Shown: positions 13,076 to 28,000 of the stretch, in pieces | Position numbering within the stretch: the stretch's first letter is position 1 | Layout of the letters: every line of letters starts with the position of its first letter | Origin: Parelaphostrongylus tenuis | Lineage: Eukaryota > Nematoda > Chromadorea > Rhabditida > Metastrongylidae | Length of the DNA stretch: 64,000 nucleotides | Reading direction: 5' to 3' | Assembly (NCBI GenBank): GCA_019055375.1 | Contig: JAHQIW010000232.1 | Location: forward strand, 186,001 to 250,000 | The notes under the pieces: model-generated | Seen by the model: the letters and a program-made list of their open reading frames with translations, nothing else | Database searches by the model: none | Told to the model about the DNA's origin: nothing | Made by a program: the position numbers and the translations under genes

Positions 13076-16000
13076 GTGAGCTCTGCGAATGACTTGTCTG
13101 ATTCAATCACTTTCAGGCATCTTTCTTTGTACTAGAGTATTCCCATAAGGTAGAGTCGGAAGTGGACTTTGAACAACACCACCAAGAATACTTTTGTCGC
13201 GTGCTTCTGAACAAGTCATTTTGAGTCTTTAAATCATAAAATATTTTTGAGATTTTTTCAATTCCTCTTCTATGCATTTTCATACAATGTCCTTTTCTTT
13301 GTTTTCCTTAGCAAAGATAAAAGATTTAAATGGTTTAGGAAAACATTTGTTTTTTTTCAGTATTTCATAGTCTCACTGTCCCTCAAAGTTCTTAAATAGT
13401 TCTTTGATCACAAGAAATTGATTTTTTCCTTATACTTACCAGAGATATCTTTCGATGCTTGATTCTCTAGTAACTATCAGAAGAGTTTCAGTTCTTATTT
13501 ACCATAGCCATATGTTCATAAATCGAAGCAAGGCGTTGTTACAAAGAATGACGTAAACATTATCAGCTAATAGTAAAAGAAATGTAAAAGATTTTTAACA
13601 ATGCTGTGCTCATGCAGATTAATGCTACTGTCAGTTGAAGATTACAGAAACAACTACAAACTCTTGAAATGAATAAGAAGAAACTTTCAAGTCATTAGGC
13701 AATTACAAGTTTGTTGCAAATACATATTGCAATTAATATTCTTGTCAAATTGGATCAAATCTATTCTTGGTCTGGTCAACATTAGTCCTTCTATGTTGCT
13801 TTCCTCTTTAACATAGGTGAAACTTAAACTCTAGAAGTCTTATGAAAATCTAACATCGAAGCAATGGTAACATTGTGATGATAACGAATTTTTTGATCAC
13901 TTTCCCGTTTTCGTTTCTTCGCCTGGAATATCTTTTTATCACATTACATTCTTCATATTATTCTATGCATTGATACAAAAGAAACGTTCAAGGATCTCAA
14001 GAGCATGCTAAAAATTAGATCATAGAAATACAAGTTGCTCCGTTGACGGAAGCAACATGCCATCAAACGTGCTAATTGCACTTGCTGATTGTACAACTGA
14101 TCTTTTTTGCAAATTACAAGATTCTGAGCATTGCCAACTGTTTAAGACAATTTTATCAACACGTGGCAGTGAGCAGCATCTTCAATCCCTTTCCAGACTG
14201 TCAGTTCTTGGAGTACTTAGATTTTTGTCAAGCACATACTTAGTGAATAAAAATCAAGAGTGTCATGTTCGGTGTCTTTTCCATACCATTTTATTTATGT
14301 GCATTTTGCTGTTTGCTCAGTATTTGTGGAGTTGAGTTGCTCAAAACCCATCACGAAAGAGTCGTTTTTTGTTGATGTTTACAGCATGAGCAGCTCTACA
14401 GAATCACGTAGAAACAATTTCTTCACTCATAGAAAAAGAGTGAAAAGATGGGAAGACCAATTCGACATCAGAATTTTCCCAATTACAAGTTAGTGATGCC
14501 AGATAAATCTACTTCATCTGCCACATCCATCGCTATGTTATCTCCATTTTTTTTGTTTCACTAGTTTCCCATGAGATATTGGGCTCTAGCCCTATCTCAT
14601 AGCGCACACTCTGCATTGTGACATCATTGGTACCTCATTCGACAAAGTGCCTCTCAACAGATGGGTTTTAATTATAGAGCAGCTCGTCATACTGGCAAAT
14701 GTAAGTATTATAAATTGCTAGTTTGAAAGGTAGCTGTATAACACTCCACAATATGGCTCTACTTAGCAATAAAGGGAACTGAGCTTTGAAACCGGGAATA
14801 AGAGAACTGGACCATGATGACAATATAAGTAATTACGTATTTAGCTAGATTTATGGATGATTGATAATGTAGACCATAAAGGAATGAGATGCTAGTTCGA
14901 TCTCTTTCCACAACGTTTTCTTGCAACAATCCGCGTGTGAACGCCTTAGCTCGGCTACCTTCAAAAAGCAAGAAGAATCGACTTAATCAACATTTTGCGA
15001 CATTTGGAATGAAACCAAGTTCTGAAGCAGCAATCGAAACAACATAACAGACGTTCCAAAATCTAAGCGGAGAAAAATTATGATGAAGCGAATGCAAGAA
15101 GCGTTGGGATACACACGCTATTTGTCAAGATATAAATTCAAATATAATATATTCCATGGAATTGTGCTAGCTAACATTTGAGAATCTTTGTTTTACTTCA
15201 ACTATTATCGCATAGACTGTGCTCCACAAAGGTCTCCAAATTTCGCTTGCTGTTTCGGGCCGCTTGGAAATTATGTCATCTTCATGAATGCAGTAAAATG
15301 ATTGTCGAGAAGTCGAGTAGATTCGCCATACGTTCTTGGCGATACTCAAGGCATTTCCATAAGGACGTATAGGAAAGCACTGAGGAAGAGGCCAAAATCT
15401 CTCTTCATGATAACGCCCATTACTGTCCACTGCGCCATCCCTTCTCATTTCCCACTTTGAACCTTATGTACGATTTAGTGACTTGAAAAGGCAATCGCAG
15501 ACCTATCAGTCATTTTGACCTAACTGAAAGAAACGACTATTCTGCCTCATTCGAACAAAATACTTTTTTTATAAAACCTGCGCAGAAGGTGTTATGAGCC
15601 AACAAAAAGGCTATAGGCGTTGACCAACTCCTGAGCGATGCGCCATGCATTCGACTTCATTAAACATCGTTAGAGGCAATTATATATCTGGCTTATCCAA
15701 TAATTTGCGGCTGCCTACCGATCTATTAAGTCAGTGCTGCTGTCCCCAAGAGAGATCTGGCACCAGATTGGCGATCTCGACGAAATGGAAGACTTTGTGA
15801 GGCTGGGAAGTTGTACTTAACCAATGACTTCCTATTGTTGGACACCTATAAATTTTGCACAATACGCGTCCTTAATTGAAGCTGAATTTAGCAAAGTGCA
15901 AATATTTGTGTTTCTCTAGATAATGCTATCACCTTCGTAGCGAATAGAACTTCTGTAGATACACGAAAGTAATTTTAGTGAAGTCACTGGAATAATTTGA

Positions 16001-19000
16001 GTACTTGAAGCATTGATTCGGAAAACGAGCAACTTGAGTCACGAAATTTGGTTCTATTTCGTTTAGCTTGCTCCTTACGCTATCCACCTTGCAATGGTGG
16101 TCGCCGTAGCCGCGTACGTCATCGCCGGAGCCCTGGCGATTCGTGAGATCGAAGCAGTACCTCGTCACAACCTAGAGGTTGCGTTTCTTCATCTTTTTGG
16201 TAGTTATTTACCACTTATTTGGTTGTCGTCTCCGAACTGCAAGCAGGATTTGAACGAATAAGTTGTATAAATGTCGATTTAAGCTCTCGTAGTAGTTCAT
16301 TTACCTGTCAATGATTTCTCTGAAACGTAAAATTCTACAGAAATTTGACTTCTCTCTGAATGTCTTCATGCACAACATTGCATTTTATTGCTCATTCAGT
16401 CATGGATGTCCGATTTATAATTCACATTGTCGACTTTATTTTTTCAGAACAGTCGGTTGAAACGCGAAGTCTACGAAGTTCGGACGAAAACATGTAAGTC
16501 GATTGAGAGAATTTCAACGATGGTTTCATTTGGAGTTCATTTGACATTACGCTGTAACCCCATGTGACTCTTACGCATTGAATAGTGGCATTCATTCAGA
16601 TGTGCTTATGTGGGGTGGCTACCGTTGTCGGTATCACCTACGGCGATCTCCGGTGACGTTCTTGCGACGCCTTTCGAATGGGCTTAAGATGTCGCAAGAA
16701 AATCCTCTCATGTCATCCTTTTAATTAATATTCCCCTCGGTCTCAAAGTTCTTTGATTATTGCTCACTAACTAAACCAAAGAAGAAGCTGCATGTTAAGA
16801 TATTACGCAAGCATACTATATGCGCTACTCCTTCGAATAGTAGGCAAATATGAATAGTGTCTGCTCTGTTATCATTACTTAAAGTTGCAATCTTATGGGT
16901 AAGAGTTGATTCTAAGTGCCGAATTGTGTTTTATTAGATGTAGTTCGACAGCAGGAAATCAAATATCCATCACTTCCTCTCAAGTCAAAAGCGCGCTCAA
17001 CATTTCCATCCACAAGCTCAACTACAAGGGATCCTTTGACACAGACCATATCGGCAGCCACCCGTAATAATAAGTGCACAGGTACGATTCCGCCGTTTCT
17101 CGATGTAATAATAATGAAAAATGAAAATATGAAAATTCTTTTTTGTTTGAAAATAGATCAAAACGCTATTTATTTATTTATATCTTTCAATATACAAAAT
17201 ATTCTATATGATGGTTTTATAGAACTTTGACGATGAAGAATTTTGCACCCGAAAAACTCCTTTTTCAAAATTGCTAATTTGTAAGTTGAGCTCGGTAATT
17301 TGAAGTGGTAATCTGACGGTGCAGTGTAGGAAAGTAAGGCGCGTAAGGTAAAACTTCCTACGACCTCCCACCTCAGCTCTTTTGTAACATTTTCAATCGC
17401 TTTTGCAACATGAAGTAAAGCGTTATCATGCAGCAAAATTGCGAGACTCGTGCCGTTTTGGTTTTTTGATGTGATTTTTGCAATAAAATTGCATGATCTT
17501 GGTATCGTTCGATTGCGCGATTTCTTGCGAACATTTTGGCACACGACTTGCCTGTAGTTGCTCTAAGAGTGAACTCGCGCCAAGCTCCATTATCCTTGTG
17601 CGCCACTTCACTGGCATCGTTCCCCTACGCGCCATTCGTGCATGAGTAGTGCGCGAAATTGTTTCTACGACAGCTCCATCTTAGAGCGTGTATAGGCAAT
17701 TAGTACATCAAAATGTTTTCAAGAAAATGCACATTTGAACGAATTTAGAATTACGAAATTTCAAATACTTTTGACTTATAGATCTACAAAGTAAAGTACC
17801 GCAAAAGGCGTTTTTCGTGTACAAAAGTCGTCATCTTCAAAGTCCTATAATAATCAACGTATACAGCAGTCATGCAAAAAAAGCACTTAAGTAAATAGCG
17901 TTCCTAGCACACTTTCATACAAAAAAAGAGTTTGCATAGTTTCATTTTTCCGATTATTACAGCAAAAGAAAACGGCGGAGCCATACATGTACACCTGGAT
18001 ACATTGGTTCGAACAACACTAAAGAACGCACCCTATCAAAATTTTGATATTCCTCATATTCCTGAATGGCAAGTGGAGCTCACTGAGTAAATTCGTTGAA
18101 CCACTGACCGAAGGACGATTACTGTTCCTGACTTTCATGATTGCTCGATAACTAGTAAGATTACAAATGGCACTTAATGTAATTTAAATACAGTCTGGTC
18201 ATATAGTGTTGAAAACAAAACAAAAATTACAAATTGAATTTTCTCCTCATGCTTTTTAGATCATCTCATTCACTTCGTTCACAACTCGTTAAAACGAATA
18301 CGATAGCCTTCGATATGCAAAAATGCTTAATTCCATAGTTTTTAGTTGAAGCAATCAGTTTAATATAGCTTCAGTTGCTTCGATTTCACTCAAATGAAAA
18401 CTGGATGGGTATTTTACTACTCAATATTTCTTCGAAAATCCTGAAAAAGCTACTTATAATCCTCAATAACGTTGCTTGAGCAATATTTCTTCTCAGATTC
18501 GAAGTAATATTGCTATTCTCAGGACTTTTCTTTTTGCAAAATTTCCTTGAGTCCGTAAATGAAAATGATGATAGTGATAGGAATAATAGTAGTCTTGAAG
18601 CGATAAAGTACAGCAAATAGCGGTGTTCCATAGGATGAACTCAGGTAGTGTATAATATTCTCCAATTTCTTCCAACCACTGTGGTCGAACTAGGCGCTCT
18701 TCGAGTGCCTTTTATAGACATTGTTGGCGCTGAAATCACAATCAGTGGCCGAATATAAGGTATAGCGAACTCTCTCAAATTTTGGACTCTTAAAAAATGC
18801 CTCAATTGATCAGCTATAGGAACATAATAAGGAGTTTATAAGCCCAAGATGGTATTTGCTGATGTCACTTTCTAATGAGTAGAAACGCCGGTTTTTCGTT
18901 GTCTTCGACCCAAACTATTCCACTTCAATCGATGTAAGCGCTTGATGAACAAAACACAAAAAGTCCTCAATTTTCGTCGCTGGGTTAAGAGCATCGCTTA

Positions 19001-22000
19001 TATTCCGTTTTCTAATAATGTTTCAAATGTGATGTCACCTTACTCCAATAGCATCTTCAGTCCTCAGCGACGGTTCTTAGTTGCTCTATTATCACAGTTT
19101 TTTGGGCATTGGCATTTTTTTTTGATATTGAGTAAGAGATCGCCTACAGGCAGAATAGAAAAGCTCATCATTCAGCTTTACGTATTGATGAATATTGGGA
19201 ATATAAATATTTATTTCATCTTATAACTTTATTACAGCTAACATTTTGATCCCTTGCTTCAGTTTGCAGCCGCGACTATTAGAGTCTAGCGTTCACATGG
19301 GAACATAAATGAATACTGTTGACTCGATCTCAGTTTACTTTGATGTCCTCGATACATGAACGGTTGCTTTCTCTTTGTCGAAAAAGACCATAAAGCTTTA
19401 CTGAACTGTCCTCTGTTTTCATCCTATTAGACAGTTATTTGTGCAGTTGTGCTCTCAGTAGGATTTACGTATTACCAAACATATTTTGATGTTTTCCAGA
19501 AATTTTTTTTTAAAAAACTTCAAAGAAACTCTCAAGTACCCTCAAAAATCTTTCACGAATTTTTAACGTTTTTCTCGGCATGTTTCACTTTTTCTTGCAA
19601 ACATCATTGCCAAATCTTACGAGCCGTCTTCGTATCTCCATAAACCCTTATTTAAACATTTTCAGTAAATCGAACAAGAAAATGCCTGCTGGCTGCACTT
19701 CAACGAGTGAAGCAGGCGTCAAACTGCTCTCTGCATCTCGATCTCTCCCAGCTTACCTGGTTGGACGAGTGCTACCAGACATACAACCGGCAACCGATAC
19801 ATGACTTGATTGTTGCAGACGTTGTTGCAGAAAATCCTGAAGACGGTTGGTAACCTCCGCTTCCCATAACATGGTCAGTAAGACTAACTAATGCTTACAA
19901 CCACTGCAGAAAGACGAATCAAAACATTGGCAATGAAATGAGCCTTTCATGATTCATGCGTTTCAGATTGAAGTGGCCATCATAGGTCACGCGTGACTCA
20001 TTTTCCTTTGGTGAAAATGACGGCAGCACTGTTGAGATGCACCAGTTTATCTTGAAATGCTTTCTCGAATAAATGTGATTAATTACACATTATTTTCAAG
20101 CGCATTTTCACTCTATGTTTTACTGCTAACGACGTATTACTTGCTGTAAATCTCATATCTATGTTGGATCAGAGAAGTATGTTTATTGGTGCAAAAGTAA
20201 TTGCGGTTTCAAAGCGGGAATCTAAATTGGGTAGTAAAGCAGCAGATGTAACTTTCAACATCAACAACGCTTTTGGCCCAGGAAGTGCTGACGAACGCAC
20301 GGTGCAATTCGATTGAAAAGTTTTGTAAAGGAGACGCATCAACAATGCATAAACCGTAATTACTATAACAGCCTCATCAGAAGTTATGGGAGTAGCACTC
20401 ATCGAAGCGGATTCTCGTCATTTAAAGAAAATCACGAAAGTAACTTAGGTTTCAGCACAGTCCCATCCGCAAGTGGTTTAGCACCAACCCAATATTTCGT
20501 CACGTAGAGCTTTCTTCTTCACTCTTCACCAATACTATTCAACAGCTGAAGCGACGGATGTCGCACGTGGACCGAGAAGAAGAGGATTCCCTACTTCAGA
20601 CACTATTGCACACTATGGGAAGATTAAGGATACATCCGATACCGAAGAACACGGATGCGAGCAGTGCGCATTCATTGCGCTTTCACAAAGAATGTTTTCT
20701 CTATAATCAGTTGACTAATTTTTTGACTAAGGAAGAAAAAAATAAGGGGGTCTGTAGATATGATGATAATAACTGGTTTGAGGCATACCCGAGGCCCTGC
20801 GTTTTGCCAATATTCCAACATTTTTGTCGTTGTCGTCATATTATACCGTTCGCTGCCATGAAAAAGAATAGGCAATAATTAATAAATTGAAACGCAATTT
20901 TATCGCGACGTGCACGGTGATTTAGAGTTCCACTCATTTTCTGAAGTCTTCAACTTTTGAAACTGAAACTTCAACAGCAACTCTCTTTACATTTCATTTC
21001 CAATCGTCGCAGATTGCGATCATTCAGAATATTAAAAGGAGCGAAAGACTCGTCGATACTGATCGTTAGGCTATGTCCATGAAATCTCATGAAATTCAGT
21101 TCCAAATTAACCAGTGGAGCAATCTCATATATGGTCTCTCTTTCCATGGGCCGTGCATAAGCAAACTAATGGAGCTTTTCAACAGCTTTCCAAACTTGTC
21201 TTGTGGAATAAATCGGAAGCCAAGGTTATCACATATACATGCGGAGTCGCATCTCCAATAATCTGTCATCCGTGACAGCGTGATATTTTCGTCTTGAACA
21301 GAGAACGACGATTCTTTTTTAGGTGGTCAATAACGGACGATTTCAATACCACGCATCAGAAATGTGTATGCTTCAAAACCATAGCAAGATACGCAGAACA
21401 GCAAGACAATGCAGAGGATTTGAAAAAAAAACTAACTTCACCAATAAGAAACATGGAAGAACTGAATACGGGAGGAGATGTGAACAAACGAGAGGAATCA
21501 TTTGCTGAGGCACTCTGACCGCCAGCTTATCTAGTTTTTCACGTAAGACACTGGAATCTTAAGTGTGGAGTAGTTCTCAGAACTATTACCATGCCTTGTA
21601 CAATCCACCATAACAAAAATTTGACTTGAGGCAACGACGAAGGACCACATCGTAAAATGCGATGTCACCCCAATAGAATCTTGTTCGAAATACCTTTGCC
21701 GCTGTGCTTTTTTTCGAACTGTTCTGAAACAGTCGGCTATTGGTGTCATTTTAGCCTTCACGAGGATGGTGAGTGCGAACTCCCACACACACACACATGA
21801 CTATGTCATTTGTGATGCAGAAATAAGCCAATGTTTCTGCCAAGGGCTCATACTCTTGAGGGAGAATTCCAATATGGCCATGAAAAAAATATGAGACTTG
21901 GAGCTATTTCATACTGATTTCTTCCGACATAGTAAGAATCCGTTTAAGATTTTTCTCCCAAAAAAAGAGAGTTTCCTGGATTCTTTTATTTATGAGAAGA

Positions 22001-25000
22001 TTTCTAGCCGAATCAGTGAAATCTCATATGCTTCACCATCTGCATAACATCGTACCCACCAAAAATATGGCTCAAGATTCTGCGTGTCTATCACGATCGC
22101 TGTAGCTTACATGATTCGTATCTAAGGTATTGATCAGACTGGGAAATAATGAGTTGAATCCTTGAAATTATACTCACTGTGGAAGAAGACGAATCATCAG
22201 CACAAAGACCAATAAGAATTGTTAAGAATACTATGCAACAATATTTTATGTTAAATAATGTTGAGTGATATAGACAGGAGAGAGCAAACGCGCAAACAAA
22301 ACACAACTGATCACGAGTATTCCGACGAGTACGATTACTGGTCTTTGATGGACTCGGTGCTTTTCTGTTTCACTGTTATTACCACAATAGGTAAGTGTTA
22401 CAAGAAGATTTAGACATCGTAAATCAATTTCTATTTGAACATAATTAAAAGCAATCTGTCGAGTAGCTGGTCCCAGTAGTACGTATATGCGCTTTATGTC
22501 CATGCTTGAATGTTATCGGGCGTCAGAACGACAGATCTGACAGCGGAATCTATGCCCGTTCGCTATGTCTCTCTCTGAACACAACCATGGCTATAAAGAG
22601 GGAATGGTGAACACCGGAAATTTGCGCATGATGCACGTTGAGTACGAATCCACCAAATTCTAAGAGTTTGAATAGACGATCGCCCCTCATTGATTCGCTG
22701 ATTACCCGATGTGAAAACACGAGAATGTTAGCATACTATTTATTCATTAACGATAGCTGAGTTCTGACATATCTTGCCTTGTTTAGCGCATTGAAAGATC
22801 AAATTGACTAGAACTTAGGCACCCCAATACTTCTATAATTTCGAGAAAACTGACACTAAACTTTAATCAAATGGTATATAGTTTATTTATATACTGATCG
22901 TTCTTTTATGAGTGGTAGTCTTGATTGATACATTTTCTAAAAGAATTGAGTGGTAGGCAAAAGTTCGACCTCGCACAAGAATTGAGTCCACTGTATGGGT
23001 GGAAAGTGTATTCAACTCCCGTTTAGGTTCGAATACTTGCTTATCGCTCAGTTTTCTGAAGTGTATCTGAAACATCATAATAGTGCTACAAAAGTGTCAA
23101 AAAATTTTTTTGAAAACGACACATTTTCTTTCATTGAGGTTACGGTAACGTTGCTCCACGAACGTTCAACGGACGTATATTTGTTATTCTCTATGGTCTT
23201 GTTGGAATTCCCTTTACTATGTTAGCTATAGCAAATCTCGGAAAGTTCTTAGCGACTATCCTCAAGTCATGGACACGCCCATTCCTGAAGTGTGCCAGGT
23301 AAAAGGACTTCAACCGTACTAAAAAACCAATAGTATTTCTATTATTCATAGAAATTTCATCACAACTGACCCTATTTGTCATCAACTCGTTGGAGCACCA
23401 GAGCTGATCACTTAGCCATTTTTGTTCAAAATTTATAAGGAATACTATTGTTTCGGTGCGTCGTCCTCTTTTTAGAGCTTTTACCAGGGAGGTTGATGCC
23501 CACAGTTTAGCGCAGCATAACTTTACTACTGGAAGGACTTACTACTAGAGATACCAAATTCAATTCCCCAATTCCCATTAGATGACTCAGCCAGGACAGA
23601 CAGGCCTTTCACTGTGCATTTTATTGTGATTTTTCTAAGAAGGTTTACTAGTCACGGTGAAGAGGCAAACTTTCATGACGAATAAAAAGAAATTCATTTG
23701 ATTTTTTTGCAAGCATTTGCCGACCCATTATAATGCATCACCGGCCGACATTATCCTTTACCAGGTGGTTCGTGCGCAAGAGTGGTTGTCCTGTGATCAA
23801 AGATAGATGTAGAAACCTTTAGAATTTTTTACTTAAGCCTTTAGAGGCCGAATGTATTCATCTGAAAACACGAATTTCTAGAGGTCATTTTTTCTGGAAA
23901 AGCCTTTTCCTGAAGTTCTTAGTAATCATGCGAAAACTCAATTATCGGCAATCTTGATGGCGCGTTTGATTTACGAAAAGCTTTTCTTATTGCGTTTGTA
24001 GTAGCGATGATACTATTATGCGTCACTCTCAGTTTGCGCTGCTTGCTGGACTGAGATCTGTGGGTAGCTCTTCGATAAATTAATGATAGTCAATCATTCG
24101 ATAGCCCGATCCTGACGATTTTGATGAAAAAATGGTTTTTGAGAAATTGACAGGCGCTGTAAGAGCAAAAAGATGATCTTTTGCGCTCGAAGTAGTTAGC
24201 TCGTCGCTTGAATTTCATAGCGAATTTATTTGGCAATCTAAACAAAGAAAAGTTCGCATCTTTAGAACATTAGAACAAAGTCTCTTCTACATCTCTAATG
24301 CAAACAACCTTGACAATTTTCTAGAACAGCGAATATTTTTAAACGAATAACGGAAATCGCGCCTCTCTCAAATCACATTCCCTTTCGATGCGGGTGATGA
24401 AATCGGTACGCGCGCGTCATCCGAGAGACGTGCGATTTACGTTAATTGTTTGAAAGATTTTTCTCCGTTTCTTAGAAATTTTTGGGTTTTTGTACTAGAT
24501 TTGTAAAAGAGGCATTGTTCTATCGCTCTATAGGTAGACATTTCTTTTTTTCTTTCATACTGCCAAATAAACCTGCTATTATGTTCAAGAGACAGGGTAG
24601 CTTTTTGAAGTTCGAAACGTGATCTTCGTTTTATTTTAACAGCTCTCTTTGCAAAGCTTCTCAAAAACGAAATTGAAAATCAAAACCATGGAGATTTGAT
24701 CTATCGATTGATTATGAACGGTCCATCTAAAAGCCATCCAGCAGCTGAGCAAATGAAACAAGCTGAGTGTGAAATATATTTATATTTTTGCTGACACATT
24801 CATTAAAAGAAGTTATTTTGGAAACCAAACACATTATTAGAATCATCGTGCTTTAAGCTTTCGAAGAACTACTGGAAGCTTGAGAAAAAAAAGTTTTTAA
24901 AGCGAGAAAGGCCTCCAGAAAATCTTGTGTCTGAATGGATGCAATCCGTCTCGAAAGGGCTAACTCTTTCAGCAGTTGACTTCGTGCTATGATTAGATTT

Positions 25001-28000
25001 TCAAAATGTATTCGAGAGTTAAAAAATATGGTTAAAGGAGCGTAATGAGAGCTGAACTCTTTTACAAAATTCCACGACTCTGCTTTTCCAATTTTTTCAC
25101 TGCTCACGCGCCATCAAAACTTTGTATAAATGTTCAGTTTAGGTTTCATATTAAGTCATTAAATTTCTAATAAATGATGATATAACCCCAGTAGTGCTGA
25201 AATGCGCGCAAACTTGGAACCTGATGTGACTTGGAGCCCGCGATTGGCCTTTGTAATGGTTCACCCTCTATTTCGTCACTTGTCGGAGGAACTGATCTAT
25301 AAAGCACAAATCTCCATAAACGAATTGATGCAGAAGGCGCTGTTTAAATCACATGTTTCTAAATTTTCTCCACCATTTATTTTGAAGGAATGACCCGTTG
25401 ACGAGTGATTGCTGAGGACCATCAAATGTTTTAAAACACGGCTGACAGAAAGGCAGAGCAAGATTCTTGATGATATGATGGAAAACTTGGTGAGCTCTTG
25501 GAAGCTAAACAGTGACTCGGAGCCACATCAAGTTCCACATTTAGCTCGTATCTCAGTCTGTTGTGGTTATGCTTTGCACCGTATCCTCCTAAAGAATGAT
25601 TTTAGATTGCAGATAAAAGTTAAAAATTTCCATCAGCCAATCATCTAAGATGTCTCACAAAATAAATTATAAAAGTTTTTGCTTTAATGGATTGATTGAG
25701 GCGTTGGGTTAGCGATTAAGAAGCCAGCTGTCTCTTAGGTTAGTACTGAGTATTTTAATGTGAGGGAGGCTTTATGAAAGAGAACTTTACGGTTGAGTTG
25801 AGAGCTTTGTTGTGCCCAAATCAATTGATTTCATCGAACAAGTATAATAGATATTAATCGCGATTAGTTTTTATTCTTAGTTTTTACTTTATCACTACTT
25901 CAGTGTAAAATTCACAATTGTAACTCCAAGTACATAAGTGCTATAATGAAATTTCAATTCTTGTCGCGCTGCACATTGTCAGTCAAACATGTTTTTCAGA
26001 CGATTTCGTAGACGACTTTTCAAGCCAAAATACACAGCGAAGGAGAAACAACGGCTCATGGAACGGGTATCACGGAAGTCAGTGAAGGTCTGTCAGTAGT
26101 TATGTCTCATGATTCTAACTTCCACTCTTAGCGCCGAAACAAAAGTGCATGAAGAGGGCGACGTGCTTGGAGTACCATTAACAATTCTCCATTGAAAGCA
26201 ATGACTTCCCTAATTCGAAACAGTGGAGGACGCCATTTATGAACCAAATAATTCTATAAAAATACATGTCTTTTTCTCAATCAGTTAGTCCCACATGCGA
26301 GTGAGAGTGGAGCAGAATACTTTATTACAGCATATTTGAACTTTCTACAGCAAATTGTTTCTCTATGGTCTACCCGGTTGGTCCAAATTATTGTCGACTT
26401 CCGAATGTTGGCCAAAAATACTTCGTTAGATTTCCTAATGATATATGCACATCGAAGTAAAAATTGCCGATTCACCGCAATGCAGTGGTTATGTCATAAT
26501 AGATCGTTGGGCCACTCAGATCGACTCTACATCGTTAAGACATTCGTCCTCTCTCATCGTCAATACATTCGTCCTCGCTCTCTGATTTGCTTGCCAAACA
26601 TTCTCAATTAGTGAAACAGTAGATACTACACGTTCAGCTTGTTGAAAGCCACATTCTCCTTGGAGTGAGTAAATTTTTTCTTCTTTTTGCTGTTCTAGTT
26701 TGTACACTCATAGTGCGATAGAACAAAGCCTCACCGTCAATTGTGTTAAAGTTCTCAATTACCAATCATTGCATTTGTAGGAAACAATAGGATGTAAGAT
26801 TTAAACTGCTATTGTCCATCGTACGAAATATCTTGTAGTTTAATTGACTAACCATTTAATGTTCTTTCATGTCCGATCGTTTTGATGAGCCATATCATTA
26901 TATGGAATGAGCGGATATGGAAAACTCTAAAATTCTCTCAAGTGAGGTTCTAGACTTTCAAAATAGTTGGAGGAGCTTGTCGGTTATCTGCCACCTGTCA
27001 GCTGTCATCTGTCGTCCCGTTGATCGCCGAATGACTCGAGCTGGTACCAGCAACGCTTCCATTTTTCCCTATCGTGTGTAAAAGTAGCTCAGTGGGTCCT
27101 CCTCGCTCTAGGGTTTGTCTGAGCATCATATCTTTCTTCTATGCCTTTCGTAGAAATCGGACCACGCGTCGGAGGTCTTTTTGTAGAGCGCTTGATGTCC
27201 CGAGGAATCTAGTCGGTAACAGCTCTAGTCCATCGGTTGTCGTTGAAGCACATCCCGTGTCCGGCCCACCTTATTTTCGATATCCTGGCGTGTGGAACGG
27301 TGTCTCCGATCTTCGATCTTTGACGTAGGTCGGAACTTCGGATCCTTTCTCTCATTTGCGAGATACGGGATACTCCCAGCATCGACCTTTCGACTGCGCG
27401 TTCGATGACGCCAAGTGATCTTTCATCCTGCTTACGTAGCGACCAAGTTCCTGCTGCATACGTTAGGGCAGGGCTATTTGTCGAGCCGAGAAAGTGGGCA
27501 CGGAGTCGGATGTTCTTTGTCCTCTTCACTACGTCTTCGATGCTCTTAAACGTCCCCCAAGCCGCTCGTTTCCTCCTGCTCAACTCTGGAGCTAGGTCGT
27601 TTATCATGTTGATTTCACGACCTAGATAGACGTAACTGGAGCATTCAGAGATTTTCGTTTTGCTGAGCATGGATGGGGCACCGAAAACTTATCCGTTCCT
27701 CATGAACATTGATTTCGTTTGATTTAGTTAAAGACCAATATTTCCACAGGCGTTGTCGAAATCGGTCAGCATTCTTCGTTCCGCTTGGCTGATCTATTTA
27801 TTTAGTTATTGATTTTCTTCCTTCGAAAATATCTAAGTTCCAGTCTCTCAACTCAGTAGAGTAGGCAGCGGCACTTGGCAAACTTATAGAGTGGCAAAGC
27901 ATTGAGTGCATGTGCAGTGCAGGGTACACATGGCCTCTGCTCTTCGCTCTCCTCAACATTTCATTTGTTAGAATGACATCTTCTGTCTTGAAAACCTAGA

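Noticed and set aside
13117..13224. Short second exon after the 13,075 donor (tttcag acceptor, 35 codons to a stop)
   Set aside because: It would give a 54-residue protein of no known type and an unusually short 41-base intron; joining to the M1 exon is far better supported.
14385..14488. Alternative first exon of the channel (ATG after tttacag, gttagt donor)
   Set aside because: It leaves one extra base and puts exon 2 (M1) out of frame; the exon at 13,019-13,075 fits exactly.
22179..22265. Open frame VEEDESSAQRPIRIVKNTMQ just before P1, considered as a channel exon
   Set aside because: It lacks a good acceptor and is out of frame with P1; exons 4 and 5 join in phase without it.
22091..22503. 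Hydrophobic frames on the - strand, considered as membrane proteins
   Set aside because: They lie antisense to the P1 exon; the hydrophobicity is a shadow of the coding strand and AT-rich intron.
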